Below are positions 1 through 8,905 of a stretch of 35,694 nucleotides of DNA, piece by piece. The translations under genes and the position numbers were made by a program. Within the stretch, counting starts at the first letter, position 1; every line of letters starts with the position of its first letter. The stretch is from Halioglobus sp. (GTDB taxonomy: Bacteria > Pseudomonadota > Gammaproteobacteria > Pseudomonadales > Halieaceae): positions 1 through 35,694 of the forward strand of contig JABSPW010000017.1 in the NCBI GenBank assembly GCA_013214285.1, in the 5' to 3' direction. The notes below the pieces were generated by a model. That model searched no databases. It was not told the origin of the DNA and saw only the letters and a list, made by a program, of their open reading frames with translations.

Positions 1-1
1 G

Positions 2-2737
2 CTGGTCGGTGCGGAGGTGGTGATTGCAGGGCCTCGTCAAGTGATGGATACGGATTATCTGATCCAGCGTTTATCCAGCCAGCACAGTGAGCCCGAGACT
101 ATCATGCAGGCAACACCTGCAAGCTGGCAATTGCTGCTTCAATCCGGTTGGCGACGTAGGCATGATTTGACCGTGCTATGTGGCGGCGAAGCGCTATCTG
201 AATCGCTAGCAAGAAATCTGATGGATACCGCGCAGGACGGTTCTGTTGAGCGCGGAGCCGCCCCGTTGATTAACTGTTATGGCCCTACCGAGACCTCGGT
301 CTGGTCGTCGCTGCACGACGTCGTGCCTGAAAGTCCGACGGCGATCGGTAGGCCGCTTAGGAACAACGTTCTCAAGGTGCTGGATACGCAGGGCCGTTTG
401 CAGCCCATCGGCGTAGCCGGAGAGCTCTGGATTGGTGGCGCCGGTGTTGCGCGGGGGTATTACCAGCAGCCTGATTTAACTGCGGATCGTTTTCGCGATA
501 TTGGTGGTGAGATGTTCTATGGTACCGGAGACTTGGCCGTGCTTGGTCATGATGGTCTTTACCACTGCCTTGGCCGCCTTGATCAACAGATCAAAATTAG
601 AGGCTTTCGTGTGGAGCCGGGCGAGATCGAGACTGCCATGCTGGCGCTGGTAAACGTGGCCCAAGCCTGTGTCGTGATTAAGTATTGCAATGCGAACGGT
701 GAGGGTTGGCTGGATGATCCTGCGCCAGATGCAGACCCACGGCTAGTGGCTTATTGGGTTGGAGAGGGCTCGTCGTCGCAAACTTTGGCCTGGGCCCAGA
801 TTCAGGCGGCACTTCGACTGACGCTTCCGGAATACATGGTGCCCGCCCATGGTGTGGAGTTGGAGGCGCTGCCACTAACGCCGAGTGGAAAAGTGAACCG
901 TCGGGGGCTGCCATCGCCGCAAGTTGATGCAAAATCCGACAATGCTTGCCTCCGAGACTGGCGCGCAAGTACCGACGTTTTGGGTCGCGATGTCTATCAG
1001 GCCTTTGCCGATACCTTGAGCCTAGACAACTTCTCACCTCATGCCCATTTTTTTGATGTGGGTGGACATTCACTGCTGGCCATGCAGGCTGTTGCACGGC
1101 TGCAGCGTGTTGCGGCTTCGCACGGCCTTGATGGTATCGATATACAGAGTTTTTTTGCCTCAGCGACGGTTGCAGGGGTGCGCGAAACTCTCGCTGCTGG
1201 TGATAGTCGTTGCGTTGATGAAAATCGGGAGCTGTTGGCGCCACCCCTCCTCACGTCCGGAATGGATCAAACGTCCGCGCCAATGTCTTTCGCGCAGCAG
1301 CGCCTCTGGGCGCTCACCCAGCTACAGGGTGGTGCTAGCGCCGCTTATAATATGGCGTCAGCCGTGCGCCTGGATGGTAAAATTGATTTGGACAAGCTGG
1401 CCATGGCATTTGATGCCGTAGTGCAGCGTCAAACAGCCCTGCGCACTCGACTTATCGATGACGAGTTGGGTATCAGACAAGAAGTTTGTGAAGCCTCAGG
1501 CTTCGAGTTGCAACGGCGATACGTCGAAGGAATCGCTCAGTCAGAACGTGACACTGTGTTGCAGCAATGTTTCCATGAGTTTAGGCAGCAGGTATTTACG
1601 CTGGATAGCGGTTGCCTGCTTCGCGCACAAGCGCTTGTCTTTATTGATGAAGTAGTGGTTGTCCTGAGTGTACACCACGTTGCATTTGACGCGTGGTCGG
1701 CGGGCATATTGCTAAGCGAAGTAGCTGAAAGCTACCTCAAACAGCTGTCTGGAGAAAGCGCTGCTCTAGCGCCGCTAGACATCCATTATGCCGACTATGC
1801 AACCTGGCAAAGAGCGTACCTCAAGGGGCAATATCTCGAGCAGAGACTTGATTTCTGGCGGCAGGCATTGGCAGGGGCGCCTGAATCTCTGAAACTGCCT
1901 TTTGACAGGCCTCAGCCGCATGGGGACGCGATCGGTGCTTATGCCGGGGATGAGCTGCACATATTTCTAAACGAAGACTCTTTGCTGCAGATTAAAGCAC
2001 TGGCGAGCAGCTCGGGATGTACTCTATTCATGGTGCTGAGTGCTGTCTATTATCTTGTTCTTCGGGCGTTTACTGGTAATGAAGACGTCCTGTTTGGAAC
2101 TGATGTTGCGAATCGCCCGGATACCGCGCTTGAATCGATAGTGGGCTTCTTCGTGAATGTGGTTCCTCTGCGATTCAGGGAGCCAGATCACCTGTCTTTT
2201 GAGATGTTGCTCTCTGTTGTGAGGGCACACCTGGTTGAGGTCTATAAGTATCAGGATGTGCCGTTTGATTTGCTTGTAGAAGAGCTTGGTGCAAAAGCAG
2301 ATGGGGACAGTAATCCTCTCGTTCAATCCCTTCTCGTGCTGCAGAATACACCTTTCAATTCGCCCGAAGATGGCAAATGGGCAGGTACACTGGCTGCGCC
2401 GGCTATGTCTATTTTGGACCTTGATAATCAGATATCACGCTTTGATCTCAGTCTTTTCGCGGCCGAGACGCAGGATGGACTGTCTCTCACCTGGAAATAC
2501 CGTAAAAGTCGCTATGCTCGAAATGATGTAATTGGCCTGGCGCAGGCATACGAATCTATTCTCCGAAAGGCACTCCTGGCACCGCAGCTGACTGTTCGGG
2601 ATTTGTGTGATCTGGTGGTGCGTGATGTCAACGCCTCTCGCTTTAGCAAGGACAGGGCGGCCAGGCGGCGTATTGGCCGATCGTCTCCGCAGTCACTGTC
2701 AAGTGGTGGCGGGGGCGGCGTGCGCGCGGGCAAGTAG
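2..2737 (+). CDS. Nonribosomal peptide synthetase, C-terminal part (A–PCP–C), 5' end outside window
   Basis: The frame is open from base 2, so the gene starts upstream. Domain order is the back half of an adenylation domain, a carrier domain and a complete condensation domain. Visible A motifs are CYGPTET (about 275–295), YGTGDLA, GRLDQQIKIRGFRVEPGEIE, LPEYMVP and PSGKVNRRGLP. The partial specificity code is Q-L-G-C-V-W-K (positions 278, 299, 301, 322, 330, 331, 517), which resembles glycine codes of the D-I-L-Q-L-G-x-I-W-K type; the first three positions are off the window. The carrier serine is in GGHSLLAM (codon 1070–1072). The C domain opens with SFAQQRLW and YNMASA, an LCL-like signature, and has HHVAFDAWS (1673–1699), where the usual Gly of HHxxxDG is Ala. 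It ends with a basic, glycine-rich tail and no thioesterase, so the chain must pass to the next subunit. A Shine-Dalgarno-like GGAG beside its stop serves the next gene. Confidence 0.96.
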   Translation: MVGAEVVIAGPRQVMDTDYLIQRLSSQHSEPETIMQATPASWQLLLQSGWRRRHDLTVLCGGEALSESLARNLMDTAQDGSVERGAAPLINCYGPTETSVWSSLHDVVPESPTAIGRPLRNNVLKVLDTQGRLQPIGVAGELWIGGAGVARGYYQQPDLTADRFRDIGGEMFYGTGDLAVLGHDGLYHCLGRLDQQIKIRGFRVEPGEIETAMLALVNVAQACVVIKYCNANGEGWLDDPAPDADPRLVAYWVGEGSSSQTLAWAQIQAALRLTLPEYMVPAHGVELEALPLTPSGKVNRRGLPSPQVDAKSDNACLRDWRASTDVLGRDVYQAFADTLSLDNFSPHAHFFDVGGHSLLAMQAVARLQRVAASHGLDGIDIQSFFASATVAGVRETLAAGDSRCVDENRELLAPPLLTSGMDQTSAPMSFAQQRLWALTQLQGGASAAYNMASAVRLDGKIDLDKLAMAFDAVVQRQTALRTRLIDDELGIRQEVCEASGFELQRRYVEGIAQSERDTVLQQCFHEFRQQVFTLDSGCLLRAQALVFIDEVVVVLSVHHVAFDAWSAGILLSEVAESYLKQLSGESAALAPLDIHYADYATWQRAYLKGQYLEQRLDFWRQALAGAPESLKLPFDRPQPHGDAIGAYAGDELHIFLNEDSLLQIKALASSSGCTLFMVLSAVYYLVLRAFTGNEDVLFGTDVANRPDTALESIVGFFVNVVPLRFREPDHLSFEMLLSVVRAHLVEVYKYQDVPFDLLVEELGAKADGDSNPLVQSLLVLQNTPFNSPEDGKWAGTLAAPAMSILDLDNQISRFDLSLFAAETQDGLSLTWKYRKSRYARNDVIGLAQAYESILRKALLAPQLTVRDLCDLVVRDVNASRFSKDRAARRRIGRSSPQSLSSGGGGGVRAGK

Positions 2738-2752
2738 GAGAGCTATCGAATT

Positions 2753-5700
2753 ATGTCCGATCCCGTAAAGCAGGAGGCGCTAAGCGAACAACCACTGAGC
2801 CCTATACAGCGTCAGATTTGGCGAATGTTTGATAATGCCTTCCCTGTGCGCCACGCGCTTTATCGTACCAGTGCTTCATTAAGTGACTTGAAGACAGCGC
2901 TCGCGAAAGTGTTCGAGTTACAGGGCGCACTGAATACCGAATTGAGATTCATATCGGGCCTAAAGACGCCGCGACAAGGCATCGTGCGCAGCAAGGCTGT
3001 GCGTTGGCTTTCCGTGAATGATGGCTGTCCGCTTGCAGCAGCGGAGCGCTACATATTGGAATGCACTGAAAAACTGGCAGTGGTTGCCCAGCCTGTCAGC
3101 AGCACTCAAGCAGAAACCATTTCTGGTTTCCCAGATCAGACTTGTGAGGGTCTTCATCTGCTCATTAGTATGCCAGTTTTGATTGCGGACTCGGTTACGC
3201 CGGGCCTGCTGGCAAACGAAATTGGTGTTCAACTAGCGGGGCAGTCCTGCGATAGGGAGCCACTGCCATTTGAAGACTATCTCGATTGGCATGACGGTGT
3301 GCTGACTGATAGCGATTCGGCGGAAGACAGGAAAGCTGCACTGCATAGCCTAGAAATCTTGGATGAGCCGATGCCGCCCTTGCAGTTGAATATCCCTTTA
3401 GCGGATGCAGAGGTTTTGTCACAAACCGGGCAGAATGTTTGGCAGTGTATGGTGCCGCCGGCAACGGCAATGGGACTGCGTGATATGTGCCTGGAGCACA
3501 CTGAATGTGACCTCAACGCGCTACTTGCCGGGCTATGGATGACGCTGTTGTGGCGCCTTGGGGATCGCTGTGCACAGCGGGTGACCTTGCCGCTTGATTT
3601 GCGTCAGTCGATTGAAGATCTTCAGACAACAGCAGGCCCGTTGATGGTGCCGCTCTCGCTGGCGCAGCATCTTAAAGCGGAGATGACCCCTACCGAGTTG
3701 GCCAGTTATATTCGTAAACGGCAGTCGCTTGCAGAAGATTGGGCGGAGTTCTATACCGAGTATGCGTCAAATGCTCAAGCGGACAGCAGTGTAAGTTTTG
3801 TCCGTCAGCACCGGAATGCTAGCTGCGGATTGATATGGCAGTCTGTCGAGCCTGGTATTGCGCCGCTGCGAGTGCAGTTTTGTCTCGAATCACCGGGTCC
3901 AGAAATCAGCATTTATCTGAACTGTGATACGTATGGCACGGCCGGCTTATCTTTGCCTGCTTTGGGACGTGCTTTCCTGGCTCTGCTTGCAGCAGCGGTC
4001 GGTAATCAAGACGTTCCAATTGATGAGCTTAGCTTATTGAGTAACCAAGACCGCGAGTTCTATCGCCATCTATGGACAGCACCCACGTCATTGCCCGCGC
4101 CGACGCTGCTGGACGCTTTTTATGTTCAGCTCGGTGTCGATGATGGGAGCGCGTGCGCGCTTCAATCTGGAACTCATACGATAAGCTATGCAGAGCTAAA
4201 TCGAACCTCGGCGGAGTGGGCTGCGCTTATGGCGTCCCACATTTTTACGGGGGATCGTGTTGTGGCCGTTGCTCTGGAGCGCGGTCCATGGATGGTTGCT
4301 GCTATACTCGCATGCGCTAAAGCGGATGTTACATACACACCGTTGGATTCTTCCAACGCACCTTCACGCCTCAGTCATCAACTACAGCACAGCGGTGCTG
4401 AGTTATTGCTGGTGGACACAGAAACGTTGCGACAGATCAAGCGTAGTTTGAGTGCTGACCATGCTGTCATGCCGCCAGTCCTGTTGGTGGACGATGTGGC
4501 GGTTCCGCCGGAAGCAGTGGAACCCTTCTTGCGATCCCTGCCCCGCAAGGGGTCGACGGCCTATGTAGTCTACACGTCAGGCTCGACGGGACATCCAAAA
4601 GGTGTCGCTGTCAGTCATGAGAGCCTTGCTCACTATCTTCGCTCTGCGCACGACCGGCTTGGTTGGTCTCGGGGCGATGTATTTGCGACTGTGTCTACTA
4701 TTAGTGCAGATCTTGGTAACACGGTCATTATGGGTGCACTGTACTCCGGGGGTACTCTTCACATTATTGATTACCCAACCGCTACTGATGGCGAGGCTTT
4801 TGCAGACTATTGTCAAGAAAGTCCCCTTGGCATACTAAAGATTGTTCCATCGCACTTTCAATCCCTTTGGCAGACCGTTAAACCTGAACGCCGGCGCGAT
4901 CTGATCCCTGATCAACTTATTTTTGGCGGTGAGAGGCTACCTACAGATCTTGTAGGTGAGATACTTCAGGTGCGTCCGGATGCCCAGTTGAAGAATCACT
5001 ACGGGCCCACTGAAGCAACAATTGGTGTATTGATGACATCGGTCACGTTGGGTGACACAGCTTCTATCCCACTGGGCAGTGCTAATTCGGGTACCGCCCT
5101 CATGTTATGCGATGGGGCGGGTCAGCCGCTGCCTCCCGCCTGTGTCGGTGAGCTTTACATTGGGGGCCTCCAACTCGCGGAAGGCTATTGGAAGGACCAG
5201 GATCTTACCAATCAGCGGTTTGTCAAAGGAGCATGGCTTCGAGGTGAGGATGGACTAGGAATAGTCGACCGCTGGTACAAAACGGGAGACCGCGTGTGGT
5301 TCGATCAAGACGACTTGTGTCATTACGTTGGTCGCTGTGATTTCCAGGTAAAAATTCGCGGATATCGGGTTGAGCTGGGTGAGATTGAAACAGCAATGGG
5401 TGAACTGGATGGTGTTCGATCGGCTATCGCGCACTACCGCGACGGGTTGACAGGCGATTCGGGTAGTCTACTAGCTTATGTTGTGCTTGATGAGGGAGCC
5501 ACGCTAAGCCTCGAAACTTTACGATTGTCATTACAACAGCGCTTGCCTGACTACATGCTGCCCCAACACCTTGTGATACTGAAGCGTCTGCCTTTGAACC
5601 GAAATGGCAAGATCGATCGATCGGCATTACCGGAGCCAAAAAGTAGCAACAGCGTCAACTTTCTCGCACCGCGTTACCCTCTCGAATCAAAATTGGCTGA

Positions 5701-6793
5701 GTTATTTGCAAGTGTATTGAATATCGATAGCGTCGGTGTGCTGGACGATTTTTTTGAAATTGGCGGACATTCTTTGGCGGCGGTACGTGTGAGCGCGCTT
5801 ATTCGCCAGCATATCTGCAACGAACTGCACGCTGCAGCCCTCTTTGACTATTCATCCGTTGCGGCTTTGGCTGCGCATATTAGAGAAATTCAATTTAATC
5901 CCGGTAGTGAGACACTGCCTGCTCGGGGGCTGTTGGTTCCCCTGAACGGACAGGACACAAACGTCCTGCTGTGCGTGGCATCCAATGCCCGACGAATATT
6001 GCGTTATCTACCTATCGCAAGGCGTCTGGACGGCCGCTACCACGTGGTAGTGCTTGACCCAAATTCGTTGGTTTGGAGCAGTAGCCGGGTACCGTCTTCC
6101 ATTTCAAGCATAGCCGATGCTGGACAGGTCTACAGCGGTGTTATCAAGGATTATTTGAAAGAGCGATTTCCCGGCGGCATTGATTCCTTACACCTGCTGG
6201 GGTGGAGTTTTGGCGGGGTGGTCGCGCAGCAGATCGCGGTATCATTCGAATCTAATCAGTGCATAGACTCGCTAACAATAGTTGATAGTCGGCTTAAGAG
6301 CCGGGATCAGCGTGTGGCATCAGACCCGCTGTTGCGATATGCCGAACACCTGCCCTTGGAATCGCAGGCCCTACTTCATCAATTACCCTCTGCAACGCTC
6401 GATCTTTGGCGGCAGCGCATTCGTTCAGTAGCCCCAGGCGATGAGATAGCAGAGGCTATTGCGATCGCGACAGAACAGGGCCTTTTCGATATAGAGACCA
6501 ACTATAGCCCCGATGAAATGCAGGAATATATGGAAGCACGTGAGCATTTCCATGGTCTTCTTGAGAAACATGAGGTGCAGGCCTTGAATGTTCCTCTTTC
6601 GGTGATTTGGGCCAATGCGACGCTTGAAGCTTGGCGCTCACAAGGTGTTCCCGCACCGGATTGGTCGACCTTATGTGGGGTGTGTGCAGTCGACTATCAG
6701 ATTGAGTCGGAGCATGAAGATATCCTCAGCAAGGAGGCGTTCGCTGATCTAGTGGAATCCATTCTGTCTGACTCGAAAGTACAACGTTCGTGA
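2753..6793 (+). CDS. Terminal NRPS subunit: degenerate C-like domain – A (Asp code) – PCP – thioesterase
   Basis: A 1346-residue assembly-line terminus starting at ATG 2753, 15 bp after the previous stop, with TAGGAGAG just upstream. Residues about 13–440 look like a condensation fold but lack HHxxxDG; the equivalent segment is HLLISMPVLIAD (135–146). The A domain (about 455–960) has YTSGSTGHPKG, NHYGPTEATIG and NRNGKIDRSALP. Its specificity residues read D-L-T-K-I-G-H-I-G-K (D235 is Asp653), almost the classic aspartate code D-L-T-K-V-G-H-I-G-K. The carrier serine is Ser1007 in GGHSLAAV. A C-terminal type I thioesterase has GWSFGG with Ser1152 and a likely late His, and would release or cyclise the product. 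There is no epimerase or methyltransferase domain. Because the N-terminal C-like domain seems inactive, the C domain ending the preceding subunit probably joins the growing chain to Asp. An interface-type recruiting role for the degenerate domain is inference. Confidence 0.96.
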   Translation: MSDPVKQEALSEQPLSPIQRQIWRMFDNAFPVRHALYRTSASLSDLKTALAKVFELQGALNTELRFISGLKTPRQGIVRSKAVRWLSVNDGCPLAAAERYILECTEKLAVVAQPVSSTQAETISGFPDQTCEGLHLLISMPVLIADSVTPGLLANEIGVQLAGQSCDREPLPFEDYLDWHDGVLTDSDSAEDRKAALHSLEILDEPMPPLQLNIPLADAEVLSQTGQNVWQCMVPPATAMGLRDMCLEHTECDLNALLAGLWMTLLWRLGDRCAQRVTLPLDLRQSIEDLQTTAGPLMVPLSLAQHLKAEMTPTELASYIRKRQSLAEDWAEFYTEYASNAQADSSVSFVRQHRNASCGLIWQSVEPGIAPLRVQFCLESPGPEISIYLNCDTYGTAGLSLPALGRAFLALLAAAVGNQDVPIDELSLLSNQDREFYRHLWTAPTSLPAPTLLDAFYVQLGVDDGSACALQSGTHTISYAELNRTSAEWAALMASHIFTGDRVVAVALERGPWMVAAILACAKADVTYTPLDSSNAPSRLSHQLQHSGAELLLVDTETLRQIKRSLSADHAVMPPVLLVDDVAVPPEAVEPFLRSLPRKGSTAYVVYTSGSTGHPKGVAVSHESLAHYLRSAHDRLGWSRGDVFATVSTISADLGNTVIMGALYSGGTLHIIDYPTATDGEAFADYCQESPLGILKIVPSHFQSLWQTVKPERRRDLIPDQLIFGGERLPTDLVGEILQVRPDAQLKNHYGPTEATIGVLMTSVTLGDTASIPLGSANSGTALMLCDGAGQPLPPACVGELYIGGLQLAEGYWKDQDLTNQRFVKGAWLRGEDGLGIVDRWYKTGDRVWFDQDDLCHYVGRCDFQVKIRGYRVELGEIETAMGELDGVRSAIAHYRDGLTGDSGSLLAYVVLDEGATLSLETLRLSLQQRLPDYMLPQHLVILKRLPLNRNGKIDRSALPEPKSSNSVNFLAPRYPLESKLAELFASVLNIDSVGVLDDFFEIGGHSLAAVRVSALIRQHICNELHAAALFDYSSVAALAAHIREIQFNPGSETLPARGLLVPLNGQDTNVLLCVASNARRILRYLPIARRLDGRYHVVVLDPNSLVWSSSRVPSSISSIADAGQVYSGVIKDYLKERFPGGIDSLHLLGWSFGGVVAQQIAVSFESNQCIDSLTIVDSRLKSRDQRVASDPLLRYAEHLPLESQALLHQLPSATLDLWRQRIRSVAPGDEIAEAIAIATEQGLFDIETNYSPDEMQEYMEAREHFHGLLEKHEVQALNVPLSVIWANATLEAWRSQGVPAPDWSTLCGVCAVDYQIESEHEDILSKEAFADLVESILSDSKVQRS

Positions 6794-6848
6794 ACTGCTT
6801 TGGGAATAGCTTGCATCTTTTCTCGGTCCCGCTACGGCCTGTTGGTGA

Positions 6849-8231
6849 ATGTCCATGAGTGCGTCTTTTCTTCGTCTCTGGTTCGGTCAAACCGTTAGTA
6901 TTTGCGGCACAAAGATGACACAGTTTGCGATGGCGCTGTGGCTGTTCTCCGAAACAGGGTTGGCATCGGCCCTGGCTCTTCTGTTTGCAGCAGGCGCTGT
7001 GGGCACCCTGGTTGCTCAGTCATTTGCCGGGCTACTTGTGGATCGCTATTCGCGCAAGCTTGTAATGATTACATGCGATATCGGCTCTACCGTAACGAGT
7101 TTTGTGCTTCTTTATCTCGCTGTGTCAGGAACACTCCAGCTCTGGCATCTCTTTTTTCTGGTTGCGATGTCAAGCCCACTGTCTACGCTGCAGAGTATCG
7201 CCTATAGAGCGACTGTCGCCACGATGCTGCCAAAGAGCAGTCTGGGGCGAGGTGCCAGTCTCGCGACGTTGACGCACTATGGCACCAATATTGTCGCGCC
7301 GGCGTTTGCAGCCGCTATCTATCCGTTCTATGGGCTGCAGGGGGTTATCGTGGCTGATATTGTCAGCTTTGCGCTCGCCATGATGCTTATTGTTACGGTT
7401 AATGTCCCGCGTGTTAAGCCAATGAAAGATCGTTTGGTCACGACTACGGCTAATGGATCGGAGGCATCGACTGGGGTATCCGAGAGTGATCCTGAAGACC
7501 GGACCTGGATAGACAACATGCGTGAGGGATTTTCCTATATACGTAAATATCCGCAGCTCAGGGCGCTGCTCGTTTTTCAAATGGCCTTCATGAGTTTTCA
7601 TGAAATCACCAACGCACTGTGGCAGCCCTTGCTAATGGCGCGTAGCGATAATGATCCGGTTGTTGTGGCCAGTGTCGCCATGGCCTCAGGTGTAACCGGT
7701 GTTTTGGCGTCACTCTGGCTTAGCGCCTATGGGGGACCGCGTCGACCCATCAGAGCGTATCTTTTCGCTTCACTTGGGGCAGGTACAGCGAAAACGCTGT
7801 TTGGTGCATCCAGCACTGCTCTGCAGTGGCAGGCGACGCAGGCCGCTAGCTCAATCAATTTTCCTATTCGTGCGTCGGCTTATAATATGGTGTGGATGGC
7901 GCAGGTGCCTCACCATAGGCAAGGCCAAGTTTTCGGACTCACTGGACTGTGTGTCAATGTTTGCATGTATCTGTGTTTTCTCGGCACCGCACTCGCGGCT
8001 GACTATGTGGTTCAGCCTTGGCTGGATGCGCATCCTGGCATTCTTGGGCCCCTACACCATGCGACAGGTACAGGCGCCGGTGCGGCGTTCGCGCTACTAT
8101 ACATTGTTGGCGGCCTGGGTATGGCGTGTGTAAGTCTCGTTGGACTACGCAGCAGACTTTTGCGTGATCATACTGAATTGGAGGAAACAGGCAGTGACTC
8201 ATCGGTCCTGGTTGAGGGGCAGAGTAGATGA
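6849..8231 (+). CDS. MFS transporter, EntS/DHA3-like exporter
   Basis: A 460-residue polytopic inner-membrane protein with about twelve hydrophobic segments. The early LLVDRYSRKL loop matches the MFS loop 2–3 motif (G-x-x-x-D-R-x-G-R-K type). A charged cytoplasmic loop around residues 190–235 splits the two halves. The family exports small molecules, including siderophores such as enterobactin, and tetracycline-like drugs, using the proton gradient. It follows the terminal NRPS by 55 bp and its stop overlaps the ABC ATPase start (ATGA), so it is very probably cotranscribed and exports the peptide or a precursor. A stop codon directly precedes ATG 6849; ATG 6855 is an alternative start. No strong ribosome binding site is visible, so translational coupling or a weak start is possible. 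The substrate cannot be read from sequence. Confidence 0.9.
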   Translation: MSMSASFLRLWFGQTVSICGTKMTQFAMALWLFSETGLASALALLFAAGAVGTLVAQSFAGLLVDRYSRKLVMITCDIGSTVTSFVLLYLAVSGTLQLWHLFFLVAMSSPLSTLQSIAYRATVATMLPKSSLGRGASLATLTHYGTNIVAPAFAAAIYPFYGLQGVIVADIVSFALAMMLIVTVNVPRVKPMKDRLVTTTANGSEASTGVSESDPEDRTWIDNMREGFSYIRKYPQLRALLVFQMAFMSFHEITNALWQPLLMARSDNDPVVVASVAMASGVTGVLASLWLSAYGGPRRPIRAYLFASLGAGTAKTLFGASSTALQWQATQAASSINFPIRASAYNMVWMAQVPHHRQGQVFGLTGLCVNVCMYLCFLGTALAADYVVQPWLDAHPGILGPLHHATGTGAGAAFALLYIVGGLGMACVSLVGLRSRLLRDHTELEETGSDSSVLVEGQSR

Positions 8232-8905
8232 CCGACTCACCAATCATTGAATTGCGGGACATACACAAAACCTATGGAGGCGCTGAAAATTGTGTGCGAG
8301 CACTCAACGGCGTAAGTCTTGCTATAGAGCCCGGAGAATTTGTTGCGATCATGGGTCCGTCCGGCTCTGGAAAATCCACGCTGTTGAATATTCTTGGTAT
8401 CCTCGATGGTTTTGACAGCGGCGAATATTTGCTAGCATCCACTTCAGTGTCAGGTCTCTCTGAAGAGGAGGCGGCGGCGACAAGAAACCGCTTTATTGGT
8501 TTCGTTTTTCAATCATTTAACCTCCTGCCGTTCCTCACGGCGCTTGAGAATGTTGCGTTGCCGCTAACATACACATCGCTTGGCCCGAAAGAGCGCGATT
8601 TCAGGGCAATGGATATGCTTGCCTATGTCGGACTTGATACACGGGCGCATCACAGGCCGTCGCAACTTTCTGGTGGCCAGTGTCAACGCGTGGCAATAGC
8701 CCGCGCCCTCGTGACCAGGCCCAGAGTGATCTTTGCTGACGAGCCTACAGGTGCACTAGATAGCGGCACGTCTGACGAAATTATGACCCTGTTCCTTAGA
8801 CTGCATGAGCGAGGCGCGAGTATTGTGATGGTAACGCATGCCAGTGACGTGGCTTGCAGGGCTCAACGCATTGTCTTGGTCAGGGACGGCAGGGTGTGTG
8901 AATGA
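8228..8905 (+). CDS. ABC transporter ATP-binding protein, MacB/LolD type
   Basis: 225 residues, the usual size of a stand-alone LolD/MacB-class ATPase. All nucleotide-binding motifs are intact: Walker A GPSGSGKS (43–50), Q-loop FVFQSFNLLP with Gln94, signature LSGGQ (147–151, followed by CQRVAIARA), Walker B VIFADEPTGALD (167–178) and switch His204 in VMVTHAS. It powers mechanotransmission-type ABC systems rather than classical solute transport across the membrane. Its start ATG overlaps the MFS stop and its stop overlaps the permease start, both as ATGA, which implies tight translational coupling. With the permease and periplasmic adaptor that follow it resembles PvdT/PvdR-type exporters that handle pyoverdine; that function is inferred from context. 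Confidence 0.95.
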   Translation: MTDSPIIELRDIHKTYGGAENCVRALNGVSLAIEPGEFVAIMGPSGSGKSTLLNILGILDGFDSGEYLLASTSVSGLSEEEAAATRNRFIGFVFQSFNLLPFLTALENVALPLTYTSLGPKERDFRAMDMLAYVGLDTRAHHRPSQLSGGQCQRVAIARALVTRPRVIFADEPTGALDSGTSDEIMTLFLRLHERGASIVMVTHASDVACRAQRIVLVRDGRVCE

